Notes: a model not told the origin generated them from the letters alone. DNA of 64,000 nucleotides from Gordius sp. MW1 (GCA_964036665.1 OZ038528.1:23237245-23301244); one strand, 5' to 3'; counted from the stretch's first letter, positions 21,381 through 33,263 are shown. Numbers and translations are program-made.

Positions 21381-22120
21381 TGTTCAAAATATCGACAGTT
21401 CATAATAACGACAGCCAATATATAGATTCATGCCCAAAATTCAATGAGACAAAATATAATGGTTACAGTCCAAAATGCCACACTTCAATATCATGGAAAA
21501 TTAAATCTCAAATGGGGAGGGAATTTGATGTGCATCTAATCCTAACCTAAAACGCTGACCTAAAACACTACCCTGAACCTTAACCCTGTCCCTTAAAGTT
21601 TTATAGCGCAGCAATAATTGTTAAATGCATACGCATGCGCATTATTAAAATGCGCAGCTATCTGATTGGTCTGTTAAATGCATACCCATGCGCATTATAC
21701 TTGAAACGGTTTCAAGATCTTGAAACCGTTTCAAGCTATTTGTATTTTGTCCCATTGTATTTTGGGAAAATACCAATATATATATATAATAAAATATATA
21801 GAATTATATATAAGCAATTTCTACATATTTATTATAATATATTAAACACAAAATTATATAATTAAAAAATAAAAGTTATTTGGTATAGGGTGGTATATAA
21901 TTTTAAGTGTATAATAGCAATTGATACATACTTAATATATTAAATACTAAATTATATAATTAATAAATACAAGTTAGTCTGGTAAAGGGTGCTATATAAT
22001 TAAGTGTATATAATAAACTATATGTAATAATATAAAAGCTATTTATACATACTTAATATATTAAAAACTAATTTTTTATGGTTGTCGTGTCGATATTATG
22101 AACTGTCGATATTTTGAACA
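21381..22120. mobile_element. DNA element with TGTTCAAAATATCGACAG ends
   Basis: Inverted ends of about 36 bp (TGTTCAAAATATCGACAG at 21381, its complement ending at 22120) bound a 740-bp non-coding element. The interior has a perfect 36-bp palindrome (21700-21735), a repeated CATGCGCATTA word and AT-rich direct repeats. No clear target duplication was found, so the superfamily is open. Confidence 0.75.
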
Positions 22121-24150
22121 TGATTCGTTTTTATAGCTTTTCCTTTCTATCCTTCGTTTATATTTAACGCCCCTCCCCCGCCCACTTAAGTAATTAATAA
22201 AGAAATTATTATCATCTGGTATTTTTTTACCTTCTGACATCTTAGTTCAATAGCCTTTAAAGTTCATCCTCCACTTCTTGTCGTAGTGGAAACGGTGCCC
22301 TTCTCGCTACAAACATTTTGAAAGTCGCGTTTTTAGCGCTATAACATGGAGCTATCATTTCCTTAACATGAAATAGTTAATTCATTGTTTAAATTACAAT
22401 TTTTTCGATATAAATAGATAGAACATTAAAGATTTTGATTTCGCATCTCAATAAAATCACATCTCACTTTTTAATACAAATTTAGGTGAATCTAACTTTA
22501 TTTCACTAGTCCTCGGTAAATTTCCCCCTCCTCTTTATTAATTCTTAGTCACACCCTTGACCAGAACTTTAAAATTTAGATTTGTACTTAATTTGTATGG
22601 AAATTATTTTAGCTCTGATCTCACAACACACAACTCTCATTTCATTACCGCTACAGAATTTTTTTTATCCTTAGATGAATTGCAAAGACATATGTGAATG
22701 TGATTTAATTTTAATTATAAAACAAACAATATTGATTAAGCATTTATACTCAAAACTCTCAAAGACTAATTGCAGGTTTCACTAAAAATATAGATAATAG
22801 CATTTGAGCTAGGTGTTTCGTGCTGTGTGTGTGCAATTTGTTAATGCCATCGTCACCATATTTCCAACAAGGTTAATTTTTCGAACTAACTATAGGTATG
22901 TTGTACTTTTTATTGCGTATGAAGAGGAACACTTAATTTGTTTTTTAAATTTTTTTACATAACTAAATTTCAAGCTATATTATAGACCTGTGCTCACTAA
23001 TTAAAATACGAGGATAGGAAAAAGGCAGAATAGGCTTATGAAAAACTATTGCAAATGAACGTAAAATTTATGAACGTACAAAAACGGCATAAGCTAAAAT
23101 CTTTTACTAAATTTTTTATAAAAAAAACGTCAGGTGTTAAAGAAAGACAAAATTAGAACTTGTAGTGCGAAAAAATTATATTTGCTCCCTGCAATTACAT
23201 ATGAGCGCCACGTTATAGCTCTAGCAGTAGCACATCACTATCTAACAGAAGTTTTGAATTTATTGATAATATGGCCCAATTGTATGTATTTCCGATCACA
23301 TAACGCACATTATTTGGCCAACAACTTGATAAACTTGATTTAAAAGTTTTATATCAATCTTTTATAAATTGATGGCTTGATTAAGGGAATAAATTTATCT
23401 TAAATCAATATAAGTCCTGTAGCCAGCAACTCTTGGAGGGGGGGGTCCGGGGCTTACCATAAAACTTTAATATATTATACTTAGCTATCAATAATAAAAT
23501 AATTATTATATAGGAGCATTGTCACCTTGGAACCATTTATATATTGCAAATCTACTTTAATTTATTTATATTCATACATCATTTATCAGTGATGTTATAG
23601 CATCTACCTACACTCTTAAGTGATTTAAAATAGATTAAGAGGAAATCATTTTGCGAGGGGATTAAAACCCTAGAGGGGTGATTTATATAGCAATACAAAT
23701 ATATTAATCGGAAGCCGGTCGGGAAACAAAATACAAAAAAGATAACCGACAAAAATAATCACTTGACATAGAACTAAATGTACATATCATCGTAAGCTTG
23801 TAATTTATAACCCATGTCTTATTTAATTTTTACCCCCTTAACAAAAACTTATTCACATATTATTATTTTTATTCAATTTTCCTTGAAAATGTAGGAAAAA
23901 ATATATATGTATATGATATACCTTCAAGAGGCTTAGAAAATTAGTTCGATTACCATTCAGACCATTGGCCGTTATACTTTTACCATTAATTCTTAGTGTT
24001 TTCATGATGCTTATTCAATCTCTAAACAATATTATATGCTTAAGAGACATAAAATTTATATTTTTGTAACAAGCGAATATAAAAAAATGATAAAATGAGC
24101 TTCAAAATTTATCTTTAAAAACAAATGCTTGTAAAACTCAAAGTAGTTGT
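22121..24150. other. Intergenic, nothing recognised
   Basis: AT-rich; no frame longer than about 70 codons with coding character, and no recognised RNA or repeat boundary. A G run lies near 23438. Confidence 0.4.
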
Positions 24151-24158
24151 GGAAAAAG

Positions 24159-24171
24159 CGCCATCTAGCGG
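24159..24171 (+). promoter_or_regulatory. Upstream element of U1 copy 1
   Basis: CGCCATCTAGCGG, 229 bases before the U1 start. The same 13-mer lies 230 and 229 bases before the other two U1 genes. Probably a distal snRNA promoter element; the word also resembles the CTCF core. Confidence 0.7.
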
Positions 24172-24358
24172 ATATTCAAATTTCGTAACTTTTAATTTTC
24201 TATATGTTAAACTATGCTTTATATAATTAGTAATAACTTTGTATAACTTTGTAAACATAAATAATATCCCATAGAATGTTTTTATAAGTTTACATAAAGA
24301 TATTGCGAAAATAATGTGCTATAATTATTAAAAACTATAGATATATTAAATTATACTT

Positions 24359-24373
24359 GTATACAAATGAGAC
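24359..24373 (+). promoter_or_regulatory. Proximal element of U1 copy 1
   Basis: GTATACAAATGAGAC at about -29, matched by GTATACAAATGAAAC at the same place before copy 3 (33264-33278). A candidate proximal promoter element. Confidence 0.55.
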
Positions 24374-24387
24374 TTTTTTTTGAAAAA

Positions 24388-24549
24388 GTACTTACCTGGC
24401 ACGAGGATAACAGTGATCAACAAGGCTGTTTCCTTAGCCTGAGACTTTGCCATTGCACTATGGGTGGAGTTGAAGGTTACGATTATCCCAAATGTGGATA
24501 ACTCGAGTGCATAATTTCTGGTTGTTGGGTTTGCGTACGCGCAAACCCT
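24388..24549 (+). ncRNA. U1: U1 snRNA, copy 1
   Basis: U1 base-pairs with 5' splice sites in the U1 snRNP. Visible parts: the 5' recognition end ACTTACCTG; the stem-loop I segment GATCAACAAGG bound by U1-70K; the U1A loop ATTGCACT; stem III with CCCAAATGTGG; the Sm site AATTTCTGG; and the 3' hairpin GGGTTTGCG/CGCAAACCC, a perfect stem. Length about 162 nt, as expected. It is identical to the copy at 33292 over this whole length. The exact first nucleotide may differ by one or two. Confidence 0.95.
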
Positions 24550-24559
24550 CTATAATGAA

Positions 24560-25730
24560 GCAAATTAGATAAATTCTTGGCACGAAAATTTACAAGTCAA
24601 GCACAAGCTTTTTTTAAATGAGGTTGATAAAATTAAGTTAAATATATCTTCGGATTTCTTGATTATTCAAAATAAGGCTAGCTTGAGTGCATAATTTCTA
24701 AATAAGTAGATAAATTCCCTTCTCAATTTGGACGAAAACCTTTCTCAATTTCAAGTATTTTCATAGGTATGAGCTTAGTTAAATTTTAAGACAAAACTAT
24801 GATTAATTGAGGTTTATAAAATTATCAAGTCAAATATCTTTATTCCTTTTTATCCTTTCCATTTCATCAAACTTGCATATGTGCAAACATATCTTGAAAT
24901 GTCCCATTCCTGTATTTTAGACCTTAAAATATATGATAGCTAAATTTTTGGATTGTATCAAATTTTTTTAAAGAGTAAAGTTAAATTGTGGAATCTATCT
25001 ACATAATGGTACAAAACTATTTCTCATTGAGTTATATAAGAATGTATATTATCTGCTCACAGGCTTTACAATCTTATTCAAAGAAATTCACCTTATTAAC
25101 TTTTTTGACAAATTTGATCTGTAGCAAAGTTATCATCTTCAAGTTGTTTTCACTTATTGGATATAATTCACTGAAATTAATCAATAGTACTAACATGTTA
25201 ACATCCGTGCAGATGTTTTGACCAAATTATAAGATAATACATTTTTGACAGTCTTTGCTAATTCCATTTTGTGTTTAAACACATGTTAGTTTATTAGCTT
25301 TGTTACCATTTTTGAAAATAGAATTATGACTAACATTTTCAACTCCTTCATACACTTTTATTAAATTTATATATAAACTATCTTTAAAGGTTTATATTAT
25401 TTTCTCTATTATTTATTATGAGATTTTAATTTCAAATAGTTCACATCTTCCTGAATCCTGATGATTCAGATGTTTATGGTGACTAATCTTATGCTTCAAA
25501 TTACTAAACTATTATAGAAACATAGCAATTAATGTGTTATCGTTTTTGAACTTTAAAACCGAACATTGGATATAGGTTTAATACACTCTTAAAGTACAAT
25601 AAAAACTTATCTTATAGTTATTTGGTATGTTAATGATATATTTAGAATAAAAATGATTTGAACTTTTGATAATAGCACCGTTTATAGTATGGAAATATAT
25701 TATAAATAAAATTAACATTCATTGATGCAG
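24560..25730. other. Spacer between U1 copies 1 and 2
   Basis: AT-rich sequence without coding signal. It is not obviously similar to the 3' flank shared by copies 2 and 3. Confidence 0.4.
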
Positions 25731-25737
25731 GTGTTAC

Positions 25738-25750
25738 CGCCATCTAGCGG
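25738..25750 (+). promoter_or_regulatory. Upstream element of U1 copy 2
   Basis: CGCCATCTAGCGG, 230 bases before the variant U1 gene; identical to the elements of copies 1 and 3, although the RNA itself has diverged. Confidence 0.7.
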
Positions 25751-25967
25751 ATTATCAGAGTTTCAAACCCACAAGTTTATTTATAAAAACAACCCTCAGT
25801 TTTATTCATAAAACATATTTAATTAATTAAAATGTTACAAGGCATATTATTATTAATCCTGATTCGATAAATCAAGATTATTAACAAAACGTTCATGCGA
25901 TAAACTAGTAGCAACTCGATTATGCTATAAATCGCATGATACATAAAAGCACCTCACTTTTGACTAG

Positions 25968-26129
25968 GTACTTACTTGGCGCAGATGATTCCGTGATCAA
26001 CAAGGCGGAACTTCTAGTTAGAGGCTTGGCCATTGCACTATGGGCTCTGCTGATAGCTATGGTTACTCCAAATGTGGGTACACCAAGCGCACAATTTCTG
26101 AGTATGCATGGACCGCGTTCGCGCGGTCC
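25968..26129 (+). ncRNA. U1: U1 snRNA variant, copy 2
   Basis: A diverged U1 gene that keeps the protein-binding loops GATCAACAAGG (U1-70K) and ATTGCACT (U1A) and the Sm-like AATTTCTG. The 3' hairpin has a different sequence but is still a perfect stem (GGACCGCG with CGCGGTCC), which suggests compensated change rather than simple decay. The splice-site-pairing end reads ACTTACTTG: C9 is changed to U, so base -1 of the intron donor would pair best as A. Stem III pairs less well than in copies 1 and 3. It may be a functional variant or an ageing copy. Confidence 0.85.
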
Positions 26130-26149
26130 TCAATTAATAAAAAATTTAG

Positions 26150-26480
26150 CTTAATTTAATAGATCTCATCAAATAAGTACGGACGTAAAAAGTTTCGGGC
26201 TCAATGATGTTTTTAAAATAATATATTATATTGTTTTCGTCTATAATTGTCACTTTTTATTTGATTGTTTAATGTTTGTGAATCCTAGTGTTATCCAATA
26301 AAAAATTAAATTTTTTTTAAAATTATAACTATATTAATGCTGAAAATGTTAAATTCAAGCCGGGCAGTTCGGGCAGCATTAATGATTCAGCGCGCCCGGA
26401 CGGACACTTGAAAGGGTTCGAGCGGGCAAATTAGTTAAAAAATTGAACCGGGCTGGGTTTGGGCAGCAAATTCCAAACAA
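26150..26480 (+). repeat. Repeat block downstream of U1 copy 2
   Basis: Similar to 33530-33970, downstream of copy 3: shared TCGGGCTCAAT-like text, TTTTTAAAATAAT, GCTAATCCTAGT-like text, and a GGGCAG / CCGGGC-rich end. Either the U1 unit was duplicated with its flank or both loci hold the same repeat. Confidence 0.55.
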
Positions 26481-26769
26481 ATCTAAATTTCATAACTGCC
26501 TAAAATTATTTAAGTGGTCCTGGATTTTATATTAAATTTGAAAAGACCGCAAAAGGCTTTTTACAATTATTTTTTCCAAATATGGATTCTCAATATATGA
26601 AACAACAAATTCATGATGACAAAATATAATTAGATGACCTTGTGGTGTTTGTATCGTTCCAATTTATTTAGGTATGTCACGCAATTTGTATTTCGTGCTA
26701 TTTTAAATTTAAAAAATGTACTCATATTTTATTTCAAATTTTATGACTAAACTTTTACATAATTCAGAA

Positions 26770-27886
26770 TAGAGGTGAGCGCGGGCCTAATTTTTTATTC
26801 ACGGCCCGCCCACTCATGGTAGTATTAAAAAAAATTCACGCCCACTCACGCTTACCACTAAAATTTTTTTGACCCGGCCCGCCCGCTCACGAAAGGCAAT
26901 ATTTTGATTCACGCACGTCACGCCCGAAAATTCACGGTGTTTTTAAATTTTTCAAAATTGGTAACCTATAATTATACACTTTTTTGAATTTATTCTATTT
27001 ATTTCTATAATTCCATAACAAAAAATAAATACAATTAATAAATCGAAATTTTTATTTAAAAAAAGAATAATAGCCATGTTTTTTAAGTTTAATTGTTAAT
27101 ATAGAAATAATTATTATATATTAATATAATATTATAAATTCTACTCCTTCACTACTCATACATTACATTAAAGCATTTATTACAAATAATAAAAAGTAAA
27201 AACTTTCAGTGACATTTGTAAATACTAAAATTTATAATTAAATGCGAATAATTACATTTTCATTGTAAAATAATATATATAATAATAAAATACTTGAAAA
27301 GATCACTATATACATTTAAATAAGCTTGTTGATAAATTTGATTAAAATTTGAACATATATTTAAAAAAAAGCTAGCAAAAGTAAAAATAGGTTCACTCGG
27401 AAATAAGCCTTCATCTCTCCTTTTTTATTTTTATTATTTTTTCCCCTGACGATGGGCTTTTACAGCCAGAAATATCGCGTGCCATTTCCCTCAACCTACG
27501 CTATCAATCCAAATACACTGACTTTAAACAATGACATTTATATAAACGGATTGAAAATTCTTGACTACTTTCACTCGGATGTTGTTTATAAAATGCGAAA
27601 GATTTTTTGTTTCAAAAACTAATCTTTTTTTTAAAAAAAAATTAAATTAAATAACAAATAATATAAATTGCATGCAATTAATATATTTTTTAAAATTATA
27701 AATCTGCAAATTTATATTATTAAAAAACAATTTCGAAAATTAAAATTTCCGTGATTTATGGAAATTTGTGTTTGGAAAGGCCCGTCACGCCCAGTCACGC
27801 CTAATAATTTAAAATTTCTTCACATTCACGCCGTGAACCGTGACACGGTGGGTCACGCGTAATTTCACGGCCCGCGCCCTCCTCTA
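26770..27886. mobile_element. hAT element with CACGCCC words
   Basis: Ends TAGAGGTGAGCGCGGGCC and GGCCCGCGCCCTCCTCTA with a perfect 8-bp duplication ATTCAGAA (26762-26769, 27887-27894). Subterminal zones repeat CACGCCC, GCCCGCTCACG and related words. The interior (about 800 bp) is AT-rich with no clear transposase. Confidence 0.9.
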
Positions 27887-27894
27887 ATTCAGAA

Positions 27895-28800
27895 TCAACG
27901 CATAAAATGCTAATTCTAGTGGTTTATCGCATTTTATTGACGATTGCCAATTTCCATAATTTAAGATTACATTTAATGACTGTATGCGCAACTATGGATA
28001 TTAATTGCTATATGATTGAAACAAAGACTTTAGAATTTATAAATGTTAAAAGTCGTTTTTACACCCCATCTTTGCACAAAAATCAGGGTATAATATTAAA
28101 ATTGCTACGCTGAATTAATCACAACATTCTGAGTCACCAATAATGATTATTCTTAACAATAATTTTACGGATCAAGGTGTGGATTATAATCAAACCCTAC
28201 CCCATAAATAAAAATTGCATAGCAAAATATCTATAAAATCGCAATGAATGTTGCATAAATTTAAGATTTATTAAAGGGCCGATTTGTATAGGAGATTAAA
28301 AAAATTACGGACCAGGAGGGTGGGCCTGAAAGTTTTGCAAACGGGTACGGACGGACCTGAAGTGCACAAAAAAATTACAGACGGACGCTAAAGGGCCTGA
28401 AAGTTTTCGAAACGGGTCCGGGGGGCTGACCTCCTTAAAACAACCTTTTGCCGATGTCCATTCAAAATATTATTTGCTTAGCAATCTATGGATTCACCCC
28501 TCGCTAAGAAAAATGTTCTTCTGTCTTATCCGTCTTGTTCGTTGGTTCATAAATCATAATACAAGTATTAAATAAAAAACCTCATTGACCAATGTTTTAT
28601 TTCTGAAGCACCGACAATCTATTATTAGCTTAAACCATGAAAGACTATTAGTTTAAAAGGGTTCAACAATTTTCGAAAAAGAAAGATAAGATATGGTAAC
28701 ACAAAAAACAATCAACCAATGGGACCTAAATCAAACTTGTTGTATTTGATACTTATTAAATTTTTGATGAGATAATCCAAATTATTTTGTTTTTTAATAC
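27895..28800. other. Intergenic with repeat fragments
   Basis: Holds a partial family D end (CATAAATAAAAATTGCATAGC near 28203) and a GGGCCTGAAAG / GGACGG-rich fragment (28275-28440) resembling hAT subterminal sequence. No gene recognised. Confidence 0.4.
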
Positions 28801-28827
28801 ACCTGTTAATACAATGAATATAATGTC

Positions 28828-28890
28828 ATGGGCGTAACCAGGGGGGAGGCAAGGAGGGGCGGCTGCCCATACAAAAAAATCTTTAAAATT
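28828..28890. mobile_element. MITE family A fragment
   Basis: CATGGGCGTAACCAGG followed by GGAGGCAAGGAGGGGCGGCTGCCC; the rest is lost. Confidence 0.6.
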
Positions 28891-29127
28891 CAATACAATT
28901 ATGAGAAATTTACATAGTAGATGAGAGTATGAAAAATATCCATACGAGTGGTACTCCTGCGCAGATTATTCACACCTCATACTTTTTTGATGCACCTTCC
29001 TCCTTGTTTACTTGGGGTATTGGGGATGGAGCCAAAACGTTCCCGCATGATTTTCGTAGCAACAAAACTTAGGCATGGGTGTTAAAGATAAACCAGTTAA
29101 GCTCGAACATATTAATTTAAATTTAGA

Positions 29128-31138
29128 TTGTTTTCAATTCGATCCATCAACACCTTTACCTGTATTGCTGATTCCACGTTTGAACCAGCGCGCAGCACTA
29201 TATTATCGGCAAAGAGGGTTGCCCATGGTTATTTACGTTTCAGGTCCTTAGTTATCCAATCTATCATTGTTATGAAGAGGACATTTAGACTTAATCCCTT
29301 TGATGTACCACTGGATGTCCGTACTCTGGTATTTGCATTGCTAGACATATCCTTTATTAACATTACATAAGCGTCGAATACACCATTCAAACTCAGGCTA
29401 CTTTATCAAAAGCTTTCTCAAGATCAATGAAACACATAGATCCGTCTGTTTTTTATTATATAATCCCTAAATTTGCTTGAGACCGTATTATATCTGAAGT
29501 TGACTTTCCAGGTATGAACCCAAATTGTCGTTCATCTATTGAGATTTTGAAGTCTAACATCTATGACCATTTCCCACACCTAGACTCGTTAACTTTATAC
29601 CCCGTTAGTTAATGCAATCTTGTACATCTCCCTTCATTTTATACATTGGTATTAGAGATCTGCAACGGGCCGTTTTCAGAAGGTCGGCCCGCCCGTACCC
29701 GTTTTCAAAACTTCAAGGCCCGTCCGAGCCCGCCCGTATTTTTTTTCCACACTTCAGGCCCGTCCGAGCCCGTCCGTAAATTTTTTAGGCCTGTTCGAGC
29801 CCGTCCGTAAATTTTCCAGGCCCGTTTGTACCCGTTTAGAAATCGTCAAGCCCAATTAATTTATATAAATTAATACACTTATGTTTTAGATTAGAACAAA
29901 ATTTATTAAATTATAAGGCCCTAATAATAATTATACCTGTAAAATTTGTGATAAAATTAAAAACAAATTTTGGTGCATTGTAACTTAGTAATGGAACTTA
30001 ATTATAAAAGAATATACTAAGCTATAATCTTAAATTATGTAAACAAAAATCTATAGTAATTAAAACCAAAATTGCATAGCAATCAATAAAAATGTTTTAA
30101 AGTCAAATTTAGCGCTTAAAAGAGGAATGAATGCTACAGGATATACAAAAATTAGAGGTTAAAATCATTAAGCAATTAGTTATCTATATATTTAATAAAG
30201 TCTGACGTTTAAACCTGTAATTCCATCACCGTTTATATAATCTCTGGCGGGTTCAAGTCCATTTATAAAATTTCAGGCCCGTTCAAGCCCGTTAAAAAAA
30301 TCGGACGCCCGCTCGAGCCCGTTCCATTAATTGTTAAGCCCGTCCGGGCCCGGCCCGTTAAAATTTTTATGATAAAAAGCCCGTCCGTACCCGCCCGCGG
30401 GCCGGGCCTGCCCGTGCAGATCTCTTATTGGTATAACGTACCCTCCACTCATCAGAAATCATACCACTTGCAAGTATTGTTACAGCTTTGCAAGTTGATG
30501 TACACCCAAGGAGCCTAGCGTTTTAAACCTTCCATAAGTATATTATAAGATCGCTCTACCCATGTTCATCTTTTTGAGCACCTGGTCAATATCCTCTGTC
30601 ACTTCTAACTCTGGGTCACATTCATAGTTATTGCTTTCATAATGATTTAAAAACCCTTCTTTTTTAAGTTTGGTAGCCGTTCATTTTCGCATAAAATCTG
30701 TTCGGCTTGGTGTTTTCGCATGACATAGTCCAACACAACAAGTCTGTGTGGGGCTGTAATACACCTGGTAACAAACGCATAAATTTTATAAATTTCTTTC
30801 TTAATATCACGAGGAAGTCGATTTGCGAAGACTCTCTTCAAATTTTTACGTTAATAGTGATTTACATTCTTTTTGAAGAAAGTATTTGTAATGGGCAAAT
30901 AAAATGCCATGGCTCTCTCCAATATTTATTCACCTTCATAGTTTCACGACCCGTATCCATTGTAACCATGGTACATATTAAATCCTTCTCTTGTTTTGCC
31001 AATGTGACCCTTCATATCGGCTTCAATTAAAAAAATCTCGGCTCTAGAAATCCAACAAATCGTTTCCTTTAATTTTTCCCGAAGGTCATCTTTTTCTTCA
31101 TCTGTGCATCCTCTTTGCGGACCATTAGAACACTCCAT
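29128..31138 (-). pseudogene. LINE endonuclease-reverse transcriptase, decayed
   Basis: Minus-strand remnant of a non-LTR retrotransposon of the kind often annotated as craniofacial development protein 2-like. The endonuclease part (31138 down to 30650) shows ISRAEIFLIEADMKGHIGKT, NMYHGYNGYGSRN, ITNTFFKK and APHRLVVLDYVM. The reverse transcriptase part (about 29600-29140) shows DERQFGFIPGKSTSD, MCFIDLEKAFDKV and LFADNIVL, the last being the catalytic FADD-type site with D to N. Stops and frameshifts break the frame. A hAT element at 29653-30426 splits the two halves and explains the missing middle. Confidence 0.85.
29653..30426. mobile_element. hAT element with CCCGTCCGAGCCCG words, nested in LINE
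   Basis: Ends TAGAGATCTGCAACGGGCC and GCCCGTGCAGATCTCT with an 8-bp duplication ATTGGTAT (29645-29652, 30427-30434). Subterminal regions iterate GCCCGTCCGAGCCCG. The interior is AT-rich and non-coding. It inserted into the LINE, so it is younger than that insertion. Confidence 0.9.
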
Positions 31139-31152
31139 TAATTATTTGACCT

Positions 31153-31432
31153 TATACATGGGCGTAGCCAGCATTGGAATTAGAGGGAAGCATGAGCGTA
31201 GCCAGGTGCATTGGGGGGGGGGCAAAACACAAATTTTAGGGTTTTGTATTATTGATAAAAATTTTTTTGTCATCCCTGGCTACGCCCATGGACGGAGGCA
31301 ATAATGATTTAGGAAGGGGCAAGATGCTCATTTTTAAAATTTTGGCCATAATATTAATAAATTCCAACAATTTTAGATTTAGAGGGAAGCAACCGCTCCT
31401 CCCTGCCCCCCCCCCTTGGCTATGCTCATGAC
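31153..31432. mobile_element. MITE family A with a nested relative
   Basis: The outer copy runs from CATGGGCGTAGCCAGCATTGG to TTGGCTATGCTCATG. At about 31188-31290 a second element (CATGAGCGTAGCCAGG plus G run, to CTGGCTACGCCCATGG) interrupts it within the GGAATTAGAGGG block. Confidence 0.7.
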
Positions 31433-31903
31433 CTTATATACAAAGTTTCAACATTATAATTCGACCACTTTTTATTTGTACCGTAATGACTTTATCTTGC
31501 AGGTGATAAGCTAATATAATTGCTCAGTGTTGCTGGCAACACTTTTAAATTTAAGAAAGCATCTAATCACTATGATTGCTAAAATGTCAGTTAATTACTA
31601 GGTGTGGGAAACGCATATTATGGTTTAAAATAATTCTAAATAAGTTATTATTATAAATAACGAAGATAAAAAATATGAATTAAAATAAACAATTATTATG
31701 GTGCAATTATACTATTTAGCAAAGGTCACTAAATTAATTTGACAACTTGTTTTAAAGAATACTTTGTTGGAACATTTATAAGACATCATAACCCACCAAT
31801 TTTCGTTATAAGTATTTATATAGCTCTGAAAATGACAATTATGACAATTGTCACCAAGATAAGATGACAAATTTAAATTTTATGTTTGCAAATTTAGGAC
31901 TAA

Positions 31904-32326
31904 CCCCGCGTTCGTGATGACGCGCGAAGCGAAAAAAGCGAAGTGAATTTTTATGCTAATTTATCAAACTTTTCATTATTTTTCTTAATATCTTATATTC
32001 ATCGTGAATTTTATCATATATCACGAAAATAACAATCGTAAATATGAGGTGTTCATAGTGAAACGAACGAAAATTAAGATACAAATCATTTTGTAATTTT
32101 CGTGCAATGGTTAAAAAATTATTTTCGTTCGCTTTTTGCCGCAGGCGAAAATAATCGTCTGCTGTTTTATAACGAACACCTCATATTTACGATTGTTATT
32201 TTCGTGATATATGATAAAATTCACGATGAATATAAGATATTAAGAAAAATAATGATAAGTTTGATAAATTAGCACAAAAATTCACTTCGCTTTTTTTTGG
32301 CTTCGCGCGTCATCATGAACGCGGGG
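31904..32326. mobile_element. 423-bp palindromic foldback element
   Basis: The ends CCCCGCGTTCGTGATGACGC and GCGTCATCATGAACGCGGGG are inverted, and the arms match for about 165 bp each, including TGAGGTGTTC / GAACACCTCA. The loop of about 90 bp contains TTTTCGTTCGC. Flanked by TAA on both sides. No coding sequence. Confidence 0.85.
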
Positions 32327-32329
32327 TAA

Positions 32330-32442
32330 AGGTCGACTAAGAAAACAGACTAAAAGACCTCAGGTCTTTTTGGAAAAATATACCATGACCAAACCTTAGC
32401 CATAACCTGTTCGAAAACCCTTTGGTTTTTTTACAACACTAA
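32330..32442. mobile_element. Foldback MITE family B, partial
   Basis: GGTCGACTAAGAAAACAGAC and the terminal TTTTTTTACAACACTA identify it. The second arm is incomplete. Confidence 0.6.
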
Positions 32443-32449
32443 TTGCTAC

Positions 32450-33055
32450 GCCATTATCCGATTTTAAGCCATTGAAGTAATTAACCTTCACCTATCATCC
32501 TTGCCTTTGCTCCTTTCTCTCTTATTTTTTGTATGCATGCTAAATCAACCAGTAGCTGCTGAAGGTATCAGCAACTTCTTGGCATTTTGTTTTGGAGTCA
32601 TCGTTCTGACATTAAACGAGCCGACTCTCAATCTTGTCTTTAGCAAACTATTTTTACTAAAAGTACGATTTGCTATTTTAGTTTCGAATAATATGTATAA
32701 ATATTAAGGTCCCTTTAATTCGGACCTATCGGGCTAATATTGGGCGTAGCAGGTCAGGAGCTCTATTAACACAGTATGGCCGGGTGGACACCTAAAAGGG
32801 TTCGGATGGGCGTATAGTTTGGGAAGAGAAGAAAGTTAAATAGGTACAGATTGCTATCTAAAATTATTTCTTGGCGACCATTTAGGAAACGATAACTCGA
32901 AAAGATTGATATTTTATCAATTTATTATACTCTACAATTCTTAATTTTTAACTCTAAACGAGCTTGTCATATCATGTCGATGCTTAACATCCTTTGAGAT
33001 TTTCATATTTTTCCAATTCATTTTTACCATCCTGTTAAAAAACATTGGTTATAAG
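32450..33055. other. Intergenic, nothing certain
   Basis: A short plus-strand frame at 32501-32707 starts with a hydrophobic stretch but has no splice context or family resemblance; I do not call it a gene. A GGCCGGGTGGACA-type fragment near 32775 resembles the repeat downstream of the U1 copies. Confidence 0.4.
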
Positions 33056-33062
33056 GCGATAG

Positions 33063-33075
33063 CGCCATCTAGCGG
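33063..33075 (+). promoter_or_regulatory. Upstream element of U1 copy 3
   Basis: CGCCATCTAGCGG, 229 bases before the U1 start; identical word and spacing to copy 1. Confidence 0.7.
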
Positions 33076-33263
33076 AAACATCAAAACTTAGGGCGAAGAG
33101 ACGATACTATGGTTACTTAAACTTTGAACAAACAAAGTATATATTAAATATAAATTAATAGATAGTATTTTTATAAATGTTGTGTTTTAAAATAAATACG
33201 AAACTAACGGCATCTTGTTGTATATACATTTTCAACAACCTGTATAAATAAAAAAATTATAAA

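Noticed and set aside
32501..32707. Small secreted protein candidate with a hydrophobic start
   Set aside because: No splice partners, promoter signal or conserved pattern; the hydrophobic stretch alone is expected by chance in AT-rich DNA.
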